Part shown: positions 43,362 to 56,798 of the stretch, piece by piece | How positions within the stretch are numbered: position 1 is the first letter of the stretch | Layout of the letters: each line of letters begins with the position of its first letter | Assembly: GCF_004027225.2 (NCBI RefSeq) | Contig: NC_046358.1 | Location: forward strand, 9,517,284 to 9,581,283 | Direction: 5' to 3' | DNA: 64,000 nt | DNA from: Strigops habroptila | Taxonomy: Eukaryota > Chordata > Aves > Psittaciformes > Psittacidae | Translations under genes and position numbers: made by a program | Notes under the pieces: generated by a model | Databases searched by the model: none | The model's input: the letters and a program-made list of their open reading frames with translations, nothing else | What the model was told of the DNA's origin: nothing

Positions 43362-43562
43362 AGAATCATAGAATAGTTTGGGTTGGAAGGGACCTCCAAA
43401 GGTCATCTAGTCCAACCCCCCTGCAGTGAGCAGGGACATCTGCAACTAGATCAGGTCGCTCAGAACCACCTCCAGCCTGGCCATGAACGTCTCCAGGTAT
43501 GGCACATCTACCACCCCTTTGGGCAACCTGCTCCAGTATTTTACCACTCTCACTCTAATTTC
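43362..43562 (-). mobile_element. CR1 LINE fragment (-) no. 2, unit 3
   Basis: Copy of 21632-21832. Confidence 0.87.
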
Positions 43563-44275
43563 TGACAACCAGTTTTGCATGGGAGTGCTTTATCTGAGAC
43601 ATGTTTTTTTTCCTGTAAGGGAATTAGATTAAAAAAAACAAAACAACCAACAAACAAAACCAAAACCAAATCACTCAATCTTCCGGCAATTTCATCAGAC
43701 AATTTTATCGATAGTAGAAAAGGATTATGCAGAAGTTCAAGATTAGTTAGTAAAACTGTGTTATGGAAGCACAGTGAAGAAGTACTCCAGACAAACCAGG
43801 TTCATCACGTTTTATAGCAGAGACCTTAACCTTTATTCTATCTGAATTGAAGCAGTATAGAATCACCTTCCCAAACATTTCCCATTAGAACTAAGCAAGA
43901 AGTAGGTTCATATTTTTTTCCAAAAAGACCGATTAAGCAGAGCAGATAATAAATTTCTTCTGAGTGTAGAGAAAACAAGTTACAGAGTTATCTGCCAGCA
44001 GGCTGTAGTTCTGAATATCCATTATACATTCCTAAATCAAAGTAACGAAACGCAAACATAGGCGTGCATAATAGCCATTAATGGCTTGTCCACGGTCATA
44101 TGGTGTGTCCAAAAGAGAGGAAGAATGATGATATAGATGTCCTGATTTCACTTACAAACTGAAGATCAAAGACAGTGGGAAAAATAACCCTGCTGTAGGA
44201 CCTGAACCTCAGCACCACTGAATTTCTCCTGCAAGAACACAGCCAGGCAGCCACCTGCAAAATCCTTTTGTGTTT

Positions 44276-44495
44276 AGAATCATAGAATAGTTAGGGTTGG
44301 ACAGGACCTTAAGATACCTAGTTCCAACCCTCCAGCCACGGCACGGATGCCTCACCCTTGACCATGTGGCCCACGGCTCTGTCCATCCTGGCCTCGAACA
44401 CTGCCAGCGATGGAGCATTTACCACTTCTTTGGGCAACCTGTTCCAGTGCCTCACCGCCCCCGCAGTAAAGAACTTCTTCCTTATATCTAACCTG
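44276..44495 (-). mobile_element. CR1 LINE fragment (-) no. 3, unit 3
   Basis: Copy of 22545-22764. Confidence 0.87.
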
Positions 44496-44611
44496 ATATC
44501 TTAGTCAACGAGACAGCAGCCTTTGTTGAATATCGCACCTCTGACACCTCTCAATGTACTCAGAAAAGAGCCGCAGAAGGCTTGAGTAACTAACATCCAA
44601 GCATCACTCAC

Positions 44612-44694
44612 CTGAAATACAGCATATGGATAGATTCCTTCAGATACGAATAGAGCTCTTCTGTGTTAATATTATACTGAACAACTCTGACAGG
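44612..44694 (-). pseudogene. ACTR10: ACTR10 exon 3 fragment, unit 3
   Basis: Matches the unit 1 exon throughout, with both splice sites kept. Confidence 0.85.
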
Positions 44695-45236
44695 CTGTAA
44701 AGTAAAAATATCCACAGTCATCTTAAATACGAAGCAGTGCTTATATATAAACATATACACGAGATATAGATACATTTATATGAGATAATAAATTACATCT
44801 GAGCATATATAATCTGACACACATAAACAAGCACGCAGTCTTGCCTGATTTGTGCTATGTCCATAACGATGCATCTTATAAACTCACCCTATTACTCAAG
44901 TCCAGAGTTTAGTCACGCTAATTTTTGGTACTGGTAACAGCTTATCACAACATTAGTTTTCCAAAAGCTGCCATCCTCTACTGAAATGAAAAAAGGCAAA
45001 CAAAACATAGCTAGGCCAAGAAATTTGTCAATAAATGCCCCAAACACGCATGGGTGATGAGTACCAATTAACATCGGCATTGGTACCACACTTAGGTGTT
45101 ATCTAGTTAGAACAGCAGCAGTTATAAGATAATGAGAAATAGCTTCTGATGGACAGAAAACATACCTGCAAATTCTTTCTGTACCGGAACATACCAAACG
45201 TGATAAAGGTAAAACAGTTCAGGTAAAACAGCTTAC

Positions 45237-45309
45237 CTTTGTGACATCAGGTTTCTTTATTTCACTAGGAATAATGCATCTTGGTCCTGTTTCTCCTGCA
45301 AAACCACAC
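45237..45309 (-). pseudogene. ACTR10: ACTR10 exon 2 fragment, unit 3
   Basis: Matches the unit 1 exon throughout, with both splice sites kept. Confidence 0.86.
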
Positions 45310-45952
45310 CTAAAAGAAAATGTAGAAAACCTTATCATCTCAAGTCACCATTTAACATCGTGGGCCTAGGAACCATCACAGAGTAATTAATTAGGCGTAT
45401 TTCTGTGACTGCAAAGAGGTGCTTTGCACACCGCTTTTCTGTCGAGCCATTTTGTATGAGAAAGATTTTGTACCTTCTTATTGACTGACCCTCAGCTGCA
45501 TTAAACAAAACAAGTTTTCTTCACTTCTGTAAGGACTGTAGTGCTCAATTCTGATCTGCCTCCTACCTTCCACTCAGTACACTTTGTAATAATCCACGTG
45601 CAACCTTCCTTATTGCCTGTTAAATTTCCAAAGAAATACCTTCCTGTATCCTCCACACAGACCCAGTTTTCACAGAATCTCATTAAACACAGGAAATAGG
45701 ATTAGGGATGGCTCGAGGCTTGATTACACTCAGCACACCTGCTTGCGGGGCACAGAACGATCTTCCTGTCCTCCTTTATCATATTTACAGGTGAGCTTAA
45801 ACACGCAGAAGTGCAATCTTTCCCTACAGCCGCCCGCCAGTGTGAACAACCACCCGGGCATGTCTCCAGCCCAGGCCTGCAGCAGGACAGAGGGACAGCC
45901 GTGGTCTCCCACACGCCATCCCGGCAGGAGGAAACCTTCTCCGGGGTTTCTC

Positions 45953-46381
45953 CCAGAGGACACACCGAGCCCCGCAGGACGGCACCCCCGCCCCCCAGTG
46001 CCCCGGGGACCCGCTCGCCGGGAACAAAGAGCCGCGCCGAGGATGCGCTGCCCCGCGGGCAGCCAAGCATCGTCACCCGCGAAACAGTAAAGCAGAATGA
46101 ACGAACGCGGGGACAATCCAGCTTGGGGGCGCCGTGTCCCTCCCTTCACCCCGGACACCCCCCGGCCTCACCTGTCTCCCGCCGCCGCCGCCGACTCCCC
46201 AGCGCCGCGCTCGCCCCCGCACCCCGCGGCCGCTCGGGCGGGGCGGGGCGGAGCGGAGCGAGCCGGCCCCGGGGCGGTGCCGGGACCGGACCAGCGCCGG
46301 CTCCGCCTGCCCGCGGGGGTCCTGCACCGGCAGCAGCCACATCGGCGCGTGGAGGGCGGACGCCTTCGCCGTTTGATCCCG
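45953..46381. promoter_or_regulatory. CpG island, unit 4
   Basis: Copy of the unit 1 island with C- and G-run length changes (near 45986, 46318 and 46416). Confidence 0.63.
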
Positions 46382-48437
46382 TCTCCAAAAGGAAGTTTTA
46401 GCACCCGGCTCTTCCCCCACCAGCTGGGATCAGAGTCCAACCCAACAGGCTCCTTCGCTTTGCTCGCAGGAAGCTGCAGAAGCGAGGCCTGCAGTACTCT
46501 TAAGCAGTTTTCCATCTGTTACAGATTCTCCTCCAGTTTTCAGCTACAGAGGTCACCTTCCCCCGGTAATCTCTCTACAAACAACGAGGGCTTTTTAAGT
46601 GATATCCCTCACAACCCTTAGCAGAGCTTAGTTCAGTTTCTTTGTTTTGGTGCTTCGTTCTAAACACCTACTTGGCCAAGGAGAAAGAAATCTCAAAGAT
46701 TTTTACACTTCTTCCCCCCCCCCCACCTGGTTTTTTCCACACCAGGAACCCCACAGCTAGCCTAAGAGGACTAGAAACCTTTACACCATCAGATCCTGAC
46801 ATACTTACCAACTCACTTCATCAAACAGCAGCACAGAAGCTCACGCTTTAAATAAAGAACATAATTGATTGAGGAAAACTGAGATATTCCTTATCAATAA
46901 ATTGATCATTATATTTTTCTTTTTGTTGTGCTACTGGAAATAACATTTACCTTAGTGGATTGTTCTCTTTGCTAGACTCATCCCAACGTTTTACCTCTCA
47001 TTTTAGAGAAACAGAGTGTTTTCTAGTGGATTTCAACCAAACTGGAACCAACCAAATTCATTTTGGTAGCATTCTGCATCCAATATTAAAACTTTTCAAA
47101 GACAGATTTGTTGTACGTCGGAGCAGTTTCTTTCGGGAAATATTGCTAACCTCTGCATAAGTTGAAAATACAGTGCAAAAATGCCTGTATCAGCAATAAA
47201 GCCTGTCACTGGCAAAAGACATTAGAAAGAATTTCAGAGTTAAGCTTGATGGAGCAAGCAGCCAGGCAAAATGATGGGAACAGTCCCTTGTAGCTTTGCA
47301 CCAATGAATTGTAAAATCTGGGAAGTTATTCGTGAGCCAAAGTTTCTAGCAGTGCAGCATCTTTCTAAAGAACAAACTCCCAGATCAGGGACCCAAAACT
47401 CTCCACAGGTTCATCTTCTGTTCATCGTTTTGGCTGAGGGTTTTGCCTGAGAAGAGAGGATGGTTCAGCCATGGAGGAGGCACCACCTCTGAAGTTGACA
47501 GTGTAGCCAGATTTCACAGCAAACCCGGATCAATGAGGGCTTATTTTCCAATGCAGCACTGCACGCCGTGGCGAGTCAGGGGTTGATTCCCAAACCGCTC
47601 AGTCATCCGTATGTGGGGAGAGGGGCAGGACAACAGAGAAACCACACACCGGAAGTCAGAGCTGTAGGCAGTGCGTCCGCCAGGCTCGAGCCAGAGCCTT
47701 GGCTTCCGTAGCTACAAAATTCACCCCTAACAGCTGACCTGGGATTCAGAATGAGGGATTATGTTTTCAACCCGTTTTCTATCTAACCTTTAAAATTATC
47801 AGGAAAGTTACGTAAAATGTAAAGCATGTGTAACTGATGCTCTTGTCTTCTCTAAGGCATGCAGAGCACTTGACAGATTGGAGGAGTTTTCACTTCCCTC
47901 TTGGCATTGACTCCTTCTGAACCCAGATTTGCACTGTATACTCTCCAGGTTACATATTCACTGATAATCACTGTAACCAAAATAGCTGGTTGTCTATGGG
48001 ATTTTCCCCCCGTTTGAAATTGCAGATTCCCTGTAGACTGCAAGGTTTTCTACTTTGCATAACCTGCCAAAATCAAGGGCTTCTACATTATCAACAAAAA
48101 AAAATCTGCAGACTGAAAGGAGGAGGCATCAGAGACTGAGGAGACAGGCAGAAATCAAAAATCAACAGAGAGCACTGTTCTGTTATTCATTTCTATGGTT
48201 TATTATTTGGAAATACTATTTTTTAACTCAGTTCAGTATGCCCCAGAGCACATACATAACCAAGCAAAACCGGCCCCACTTCCACAGCAAATTAAGAAAC
48301 GTCCATCCCTTTCCCTTTTTACCAATGCTCTGTTTCAAAATGTTTCAGTGCAATCTTCAAGTGGTGTCATCCTTCAGAGACTTCTTACCCCTCAGGTGAA
48401 ATTCAGAGATTAAATTCAGGTGTAAACCGGTTTATTC

Positions 48438-48585
48438 TTCCATGCTGGTAGCATAGCTGGTAAAGAGCATGAGATTCATGTCCTGTTCCCAGGTCTGACT
48501 TGTTAAGTGACTTTCAGAACCAAACTTCACCTGCCTCTGCCTTCATTTCCCCTTCTGTAAAATGGAAATAACAATACCTAATGGT
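48438..48585 (+). repeat. MIR-like SINE, unit 4
   Basis: Copy of 15865-16012. Confidence 0.65.
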
Positions 48586-50497
48586 TGAAAAAGTCCCTTA
48601 TAAGATCTCCGGGTTACTATAACAGCAAACTGTTGTATAAACTAATAATATCATACAGTGGATTTCTTTAAAAGCTGATATTCCTTTTGCAGCCTTATTG
48701 CACAAACCAAAAAGTACAAATAACATGTCCTAATTAAGAAACTGGGTTACTTAATAATTTACAGGAAGACACATTTTGGACATATAAAATTAACTAAAAA
48801 AAAAATCATTGTCTTGACATCAGATTACTGCATCTTAAGATGCCACCCCGAGCATCTGTCATGAGATGGTATCAGCTATCCTAAGTATGTCAGGACATGC
48901 CACAGAAGGTAAAGGCAATTTTAAAATAGCTACCATTAATTTCGCTGCTGAATGAGTTTCCCAAATTGAATATTGGGGACATCCAGCACATAAATCAGTG
49001 CACATTTCCAGCACACGATTCACCTTTACATCAGCTGGTGGCATCTGTTTTAAGGAGAATTGCTCTTCCCATTAAACGGCAGCCATTGGAACAGAGTAGC
49101 AATGAGTCTAATTCAGGGAAAGTGAGAACAGCATTCCCTGACACAAAGAGGGAAGTATGCTTAAAACAAATCCATTTTGAAAAAGGTATCAGGAAGTTTA
49201 CGGCCAATGAATTATTTCAAATGTAATCATGTCACAGATGAACATTTCTTTCTTCTCCAACTGTAAACCCAATAAATGCCATCTGCAATTAAAACTCAAC
49301 CAAGAGAATCAACTTGGATTCCTTTCTCCCAGGTTCCTCACTGCCGGCACTAACAGAAAAGCTGTGCGAGACCAAGCGATGCCAGTGCAGCTCTACTGCT
49401 GGCTCTGATTTATAGTAATTAGTCCTACAAGGAGGCGCAGGATCCAGCTTCTCCTTCCCCGGGTCTTGTGATTCTGCAGTGCTCACAAAGCAGGAAAGCT
49501 ATAACAACTTCTTTTTGTCGCTCAAGTCAGCAGATGTGACTTGGAGAGCACACAGTGGCCAGATCTGCTGAGTAGGAAAGCGCCATTTTTACACAGTCAC
49601 TTCTCAGAGTAGAACCAGGCTTTCGCTGACTGGTCCAAGGTCACAGGAATCAGTTGCAGTTGCTCCGGGAATACAGCCCAGAAGGACCAGTGCTCCAGAA
49701 CTGAATCACATTACAGCCCTCGCTTTTCTTCATATTCTTTAACAAAATCTATGAAGTTAATATCGAAGTACACCACATATTACAATTTGCCCAGAAATAA
49801 AGTGCTGAGGAAGCCATCCCCATACATATTGGAGTCTCAGCTAAAACGTGAACCATCTGTCAGTGCCCTGTAGCTCTTGGATATATTTTCCCCTGTCCTA
49901 CATACTCCACTACAAAATCAGGCTGACAATAAAAAAAAGCACTTGACACACCACCCCAAAGCAAGCTTACTGTTACCAAGCACTGTTCTGACATTAAACC
50001 CTCAGCTTCTTCATCATCTTAAATACAGTTTAATAATAATACCCAGATAATACCCAGAGGGACTTTGCAAACTTCAGCTTTCTTTTGCTTCTCAAAACAT
50101 GAGATTAAAACAAACGCTGAATCCCTCCACCACAGGGAAGAGGGCGGTCTTTGCCATGGGTAACGTGCAGGATCAGGACACTTGCGTGGGACTCAGACTG
50201 TGTGTCGGAGTGAGACAGCAATGCTCTCCATCCAGATGCCACCAGTGTTTTCACTGTTCCCCATTGGGGAGATTTTTAGGGCAGTAAAGACCACTTTCTG
50301 GATGGTTATGAGCAGAGAAATATATATTTTTGTGTTGGAAATATTCAAATCAATTAAGCTGAAATCCTACAGCAGGAACCAAGTCCAGCTGTTAACAGAA
50401 CCCCAAGCAGCAGGAAAACTGTGGGCTTTCCTCCTCTTCCTCCTTTTCTAGAGCAGATAAGTGGATCCCCTTGAATCTGTGTGCTGGAAAAATGTAA

Positions 50498-50829
50498 GGA
50501 GACACTCTGTGACCTGCAGAAGCTTCAGGGAGGCACTGATCTCTTTGCTCTGGGGTCTGCTGATAGGTCACAAAGGAATGGCTTTAAGGTGTGTCAAGGG
50601 ACGTTCAGATTGGTAGCAGGAAAATGTTCTTCACTGAAAAGGTTGGTCAAGCAGTGGAACAAGCTCCCCCAGGAAACAGGCGACGTCCCCAGGCGTGTTG
50701 GTATTCCAGAAGCAAACTGGACAATGCTCTTGGATGTATAATTTAACTTCAATGGTGTCCTGGGGTGCAGTCAGGCCTTGGACTTGACGGTCCTTGTGGG
50801 TAACTTTCAATTCGGGATTTTCTATGATT
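50498..50829 (+). mobile_element. CR1 LINE 3' fragment (+), unit 4
   Basis: Copy of 17925-18254 with several 1-base indels. Confidence 0.78.
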
Positions 50830-51386
50830 AGGAGATATCCATTGGCAGGCAGAACACCACTTATTCCAAAATACAGCACCATGCACGCTTCTCTGAAACA
50901 AAGTTGGCTGGAGCCAAGCTGTAACCAGGGCACCAGGGCAGCTGTGAGTCGCTGAACTGGGCTGGGGCGAAGGCTGGGGCTGGGTGGCGGGCAGGCCTGT
51001 GAATGCGTCTCGGCGCCTGTGACAGCACAGGGGACGAGTCACAATGGGGGATGGTTATGAGGGTGCCAGCAGGCAGCACTGCCCCAGGACGGCCTGGGCC
51101 AGCAGCGAGTGCACACACAGGGGGAGGCTGGGCTGGACAAGGGCCGGGCAGAAACGCGGGCCCCTGGGCGTGGGTGCTCACCCTGCATCGAGGCCCTGGC
51201 TGCGAAGCGCCTTGGGCAGGGCACGCTGCTGCTGCCACCGGGCCTGGGCGCAGGCCTTTCTCCCTCCCAGCTGCCTCGTCCCCTCTCCTGCCTGTCCCCA
51301 GCTCCCTGCGGCTCCCGTCCCGCTCCCCCCACCACCATCTCCCTCCCTCCCAAGCCCCACTGAATTCCTTCTCTCTCCTGCAGGCC

Positions 51387-52876
51387 ATGGCTATCACAAA
51401 CCTCTTTGTCTGGGTTCTGCGAAGCGTATTCGCAAACGTGCTCATGTCAGTGATGAGCTGGATGAACCCACACGTGAGTGCATGCACCAGCGTTTGGAGA
51501 TGCTTATTGAGGACACAGATCGGCTGCTGCAGAAGCTGGACCAGATGATCCACAAGCAGAAACGTGCGACCTGGAGAGCCCTGCTCTTTGCTGCCTTGCG
51601 GCACTGGCAATTCTGGGCGATTGCTGGGCATCCTGATCCTCCTGATTGTTGGGCTTCTGCTGGTGCTTCAGGAAAAGGAGCCATGAGGCGGGCAGCAGCA
51701 GGGAAGAGGAGGAAGACAGTGAAGGAGAAGATGCTGCTGAGGCGACAGATTTGGGCACATACATTGCAATGCGCAACAAGTGGTCAGCTGATGAACTGTG
51801 GAACGGAGTGAGTTGGTGGCACGCACTGGTGGAAAGCCTCCTCATTGCTTGCCAATGGTCCAATTCCGTATCAAACGGTTTTCTTCCCGGAGCTGGGACC
51901 AGCCATCGGGGTGGGCAGCGCCTTTGATTACTGGAGTTCCCGGGAAGATGAGCCTGTCTACTGCCAGCTCGTGCGCCTGAAGCCCCCCGTGGGCACGCCT
52001 TCTGCCTGGAGCCGCACATCGTGGCAAAGGAGTCCCGCATCCGTGTCGAGCTGCAGTGCACATGCACTACTCAGGAGACGGTGGGGCCCATGCTGTGCTT
52101 CCTCCACGACCCCGAGGAGGAGCTCAGGAAGAAGCAGAAGCCCAGCCTCCTACACACCCTCTGCACGGCTCCTATCTAGATGTGCAGAAAACTGCTTGCT
52201 GGTTGCAGGATTTGGTGAGCGAAAGCACGGCAAGCATGCGCCTCCTACGTTTACGGTACTACGTTCTGACCGTGCTGCCCTCCAGCCGCTCTTGCAAAGT
52301 GCAGATTAGAGATGTCTTTGGGAGAACCATGCTTGGTTGAGAATGATGTTTGGCATGCAGCTAGGCGACTCAGACATCTTCATGAGCAGCCAGCCTACAG
52401 AGGACATCTTCACCCCAAGCACAATGTGGACACTGAGCTGCACCTGGGCAGAGGCGAAGTTCTTGTGGCTGATGTTCGATCAGACCCAGATGACAGCTTG
52501 CTCAGCTGCCTGCAACTCTGCACCCGCATGGTGGCAGGCACAGGCTTTTCCAGCTACACCTTGAAGACGGTGGTGATGCACCTCCTGACCACCACACCCC
52601 TGTCAGGCTGGCGCAGGAGGCATTTCCTACTGCGGCTGGATGACATCATGCGGGTACCTGCGCTGCTGCTTGGAGGAGAAACGCCTCAACCACTTCTTCT
52701 TCGGTAATGAGAAGATTCCTGAGGAGATTGTCGTGCCCCCAGCCTTGCAAAGAGCGGAGCCACTCAACCTCTTCCAGCATCTGGTGCAGGATCCGGCTGC
52801 CCACGAGCAGGCAATGCGGGACTTCGAGGAGCTGCAACATCGGCTTACAACACAGCTCTTCTTCTCGGGGCACTGA
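51387..52876 (+). pseudogene. ITPRIPL1: ITPRIPL1-like gene, copy 4, many one-base frameshifts
   Basis: All of copy 1 can be followed from ATG to stop, but about a dozen single-base gains and losses break the frame. Examples: a T lost near 51445, a G gained near 51628, a T gained near 51655, a C lost near 51805, a C lost near 51987, a C lost near 52167, bases gained near 52336-52342, a C lost near 52487 and a G gained near 52653. I saw no substitutions. A decaying gene gathers base changes as well, so this pattern points to low consensus quality. The acceptor and AATAAA (53037-53042) are kept. As written, it cannot make the protein. Confidence 0.8.
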
Positions 52877-53131
52877 AAGTGGTCTTCACGCACAGAGCCG
52901 TGTTTGCAGAGTTCACAGCTAAGGACATCGGAAAGGAACCTGGCAACAGAGATTCCTGTTACTACCTGGACAGTGAGCTCCCTTCCTCTCGAGAGAGTCC
53001 ATTCCCTCTGGGGGCTTTCCCCTGTGCAAAGATGCCAATAAATCTCTTGTGTCACATCGAAACAAACACTGCGTCTGTGAGGGTGTAGCCTATGGAAAGG
53101 GCTCTGGGGGCTGTGCTTGATGGTCAGCTCC

Positions 53132-53585
53132 ACAGAATCGCAAGATTCGTAGAAGAGTTACTCTTGGAAAGGACCTTAAGATAAGCTAGTTCCAACCCCT
53201 CTGCCACGGGCAGGAACGCCTCACCCTAGACCATGTCACCCAAGGCTCTGTCCAACCCGGCCTTGAACACTGCCATGGATGGAGCATTTACCACTACTTT
53301 GGGCAACCTGTTCCAGTGCCTCACCACCCCCAGAGGAAAGAGCTTCTTCCTTATATGTAACCTGAACTTCCCCTGTTTTAGTCTGAATGCATTACCCCTT
53401 GACCTATCGCTACAGTCCTTGATGAGGAGTCCCTCTCCAGCATCCCTGCGTGCCCCCCTCAGATATTGGAAGAGTGCTATGAGGGCACCATGCAGCCTTC
53501 TCTTCTCCAGGCTGAACAGCCTCAACTTGCCTCAGCCTGTCTTCACGCGGGAGTGTTCCGGCCCCCTTATCATCCTTGCGGTCTG
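53132..53585 (-). mobile_element. CR1 LINE fragment (-) no. 1, unit 4
   Basis: Copy of 20555-21007 with a few 1-base indels. Confidence 0.85.
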
Positions 53586-54210
53586 AAGCACCAAAACCAA
53601 AACATCAACATACCAGTTACTTCAGTAATAATGAATCTTGGAATGGACTTCTAAGAAAAGCGGGTGTCAACTACAGAACTTATCTGAAGTCATAGGTCAG
53701 GTTTCCTATTCTTCACTGAAAATAAATTCAGGAACGAATACACAGCTACTTGAAATGTTGCATAATGACGTGAAAATGTGAACAAAGGTGCCATAAAACC
53801 TAATAATGTGTGCCTTATGACAACGTACTGTTGCACGCAAACTCACAGAAGAGGCTATTTCCAACACTCTCGCAACAGCAATGCGGAAACTCAAGTCAAA
53901 AATTACACAAGAATTACTTCCTCCTCCCACAATTCCATAAATCGCATTCCCTAGATAGCGACGGTTCCTGTAAGGGAACACCTTGAAGTGTGAATTGTAG
54001 GAGCAATTTCAATAAATCCTGCATTTAAGGGCAACATTACTGACACTTGGCCCAGAGACACAAGTTATAATATTGACCCTGTATTCATATGCCGCTCTTA
54101 TTCTTTGCACCAAATGGAAATACTAGCCAGAGAGAATTAACTTCACATCAGTATTAGCTGGCTTCTTAGCAAGTTACAAAGTCTCTCCATCAAAATGTGA
54201 CTTTGCAAGT

Positions 54211-54410
54211 AGAATCATAGAATAGTTTGGGTTGGAAGGGACCTCCAAAGGTCATCTAGTCCAACCCCCCTGCAGTGAGCAGGACATCTGCAACTAGATC
54301 AGGTCGCTCAGAACCACCTCCAGCCTGGCCATGAACGTCTCCAGGTATGGCACATCTACCACCCCTTTGGGCAACCTGCTCCAGTATTTTACCACTCTCA
54401 CTCTAATTTC
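54211..54410 (-). mobile_element. CR1 LINE fragment (-) no. 2, unit 4
   Basis: Copy of 21632-21832 with one G lost near 54282. Confidence 0.86.
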
Positions 54411-55121
54411 TGACAACCAGTTTTGCATGGGAGTGCTTTATCTGAGACATGTTTTTTTTCCTGTAAGGGAATTAGATTAAAAAAAACAAAACAACCAACA
54501 AACAAAACCAAAACCAAATCACTCAATCTTCCGGCAATTTCATCAGACAATTTTATCGATAGTAGAAAAGGATTATGCAGAAGTTCAAGATTAGTTAGTA
54601 AACTGTGTTATGGAAGCACAGTGAAGAAGTACTCCAGACAAACCAGGTTCATCACGTTTTATAGCAGAACCTTAACCTTTATTCTATCTGAATTGAAGCA
54701 GTATAGAATCACCTTCCCAAACATTTCCCATTAGAACTAAGCAAGAAGTAGGTTCATATTTTTTTCCAAAAAGACCGATTAAGCAGAGCAGATAATAAAT
54801 TTCTTCTGAGTGTAGAGAAAACAAGTTACAGAGTTATCTGCCAGCAGGCTGTAGTTCTGAATATCCATTATACATTCCTAAATCAAAGTAACGAAACGCA
54901 ACATAGGCGTGCATAATAGCCATTAATGGCTTGTACACGGTCATATGGTGTGTCCAAAAGAGAGGAAGAATGATGATATAGATGTCCTGATTTCACTTAC
55001 AAACTGAAGATCAAAGACAGTGGGAAAAATAACCCTGCTGTAGGACCTGAACCTCAGCACCACTGAATTTCTCCTGCAAGAACACAGCCAGGCAGCCACC
55101 TGCAAAATCCTTTTGTGTTTT

Positions 55122-55341
55122 AGAATCATAGAATAGTTAGGGTTGGACAGGACCTTAAGATACCTAGTTCCAACCCTCCAGCCACGGCACGGATGCCTCA
55201 CCCTTGACCATGTGGCCCACGGCTCTGTCCATCCTGGCCTCGAACACTGCCAGCGATGGAGCATTTACCACTTCTTTGGGCAACCTGTTCCAGTGCCTCA
55301 CCGCCCCCGCAGTAAAGAACTTCTTCCTTATATCTAACCTG
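55122..55341 (-). mobile_element. CR1 LINE fragment (-) no. 3, unit 4
   Basis: Copy of 22545-22764. Confidence 0.87.
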
Positions 55342-55457
55342 ATATCTTAGTCAACGAGACAGCAGCCTTTGTTGAATATCGCACCTCTGACACCTCTCAA
55401 TGTACTCAGAAAAGAGCCGCAGAAGGCTTGAGTAACTAACATCCAAGCATCACTCAC

Positions 55458-55540
55458 CTGAAATACAGCATATGGATAGATTCCTTCAGATACGAATAGA
55501 GCTCTTCTGTGTTAATATTATACTGAACAACTCTGACAGG
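55458..55540 (-). pseudogene. ACTR10: ACTR10 exon 3 fragment, unit 4
   Basis: Matches the unit 1 exon throughout, with both splice sites kept. Confidence 0.85.
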
Positions 55541-56082
55541 CTGTAAAGTAAAAATATCCACAGTCATCTTAAATACGAAGCAGTGCTTATATATAAACAT
55601 ATACACGAGATATAGATACATTTATATGAGATAATAAATTACATCTGAGCATATATAATCTGACACACATAAACAAGCACGCAGTCTTGCCTGATTTGTG
55701 CTATGTCCATAACGATGCATCTTATAAACTCACCCTATTACTCAAGTCCAGAGTTTAGTCACGCTAATTTTTGGTACTGGTAACAGCTTATCACAACATT
55801 AGTTTTCCAAAAGCTGCCATCCTCTACTGAAATGAAAAAAGGCAAACAAAACATAGCTAGGCCAAGAAATTTGTCAATAAATGCCCCAAACACGCATGGG
55901 TGATGAGTACCAATTAACATCGGCATTGGTACCACACTTAGGTGTTATCTAGTTAGAACAGCAGCAGTTATAAGATAATGAGAAATAGCTTCTGATGGAC
56001 AGAAAACATACCTGCAAATTCTTTCTGTACCGGAACATACCAAACGTGATAAAGGTAAAACAGTTCAGGTAAAACAGCTTAC

Positions 56083-56155
56083 CTTTGTGACATCAGGTTT
56101 CTTTATTTCACTAGGAATAATGCATCTTGGTCCTGTTTCTCCTGCAAAACCACAC
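56083..56155 (-). pseudogene. ACTR10: ACTR10 exon 2 fragment, unit 4
   Basis: Matches the unit 1 exon throughout, with both splice sites kept. Confidence 0.86.
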
Positions 56156-56798
56156 CTAAAAGAAAATGTAGAAAACCTTATCATCTCAAGTCACCATTTA
56201 ACATCGTGGGCCTAGGAACCATCACAGAGTAATTAATTAGGCGTATTTCTGTGACTGCAAAGAGGTGCTTTGCACACCGCTTTTCTGTCGAGCCATTTTG
56301 TATGAGAAAGATTTTGTACCTTCTTATTGACTGACCCTCAGCTGCATTAAACAAAACAAGTTTTCTTCACTTCTGTAAGGACTGTAGTGCTCAATTCTGA
56401 TCTGCCTCCTACCTTCCACTCAGTACACTTTGTAATAATCCACGTGCAACCTTCCTTATTGCCTGTTAAATTTCCAAAGAAATACCTTCCTGTATCCTCC
56501 ACACAGACCCAGTTTTCACAGAATCTCATTAAACACAGGAAATAGGATTAGGGATGGCTCGAGGCTTGATTACACTCAGCACACCTGCTTGCGGGGCACA
56601 GAACGATCTTCCTGTCCTCCTTTATCATATTTACAGGTGAGCTTAAACACGCAGAAGTGCAATCTTTCCCTACAGCCGCCCGCCAGTGTGAACAACCACC
56701 CGGGCATGTCTCCAGCCCAGGCCTGCAGCAGGACAGAGGGACAGCCGTGGTCTCCCACACGCCATCCCGGCAGGAGGAAACCTTCTCCGGGGTTTCTC

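Larger units (their letters stand above)
34808..45689 (+). repeat. Tandem array unit 3 (10882 bp)
   Basis: Same layout. It is longer because 37 bases replace 2 at 42312-42348, and it carries many scattered 1-base indels, most in homopolymers, from about 35229 to 43820. Confidence 0.95.
45690..56535 (+). repeat. Tandem array unit 4 (10846 bp)
   Basis: Same layout. The part from about 50613 to 53902 has dozens of 1-base insertions and deletions against the other units and almost no substitutions; the rest of the unit is clean. It shares a T for G near 50008 with unit 5 only. Confidence 0.95.
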
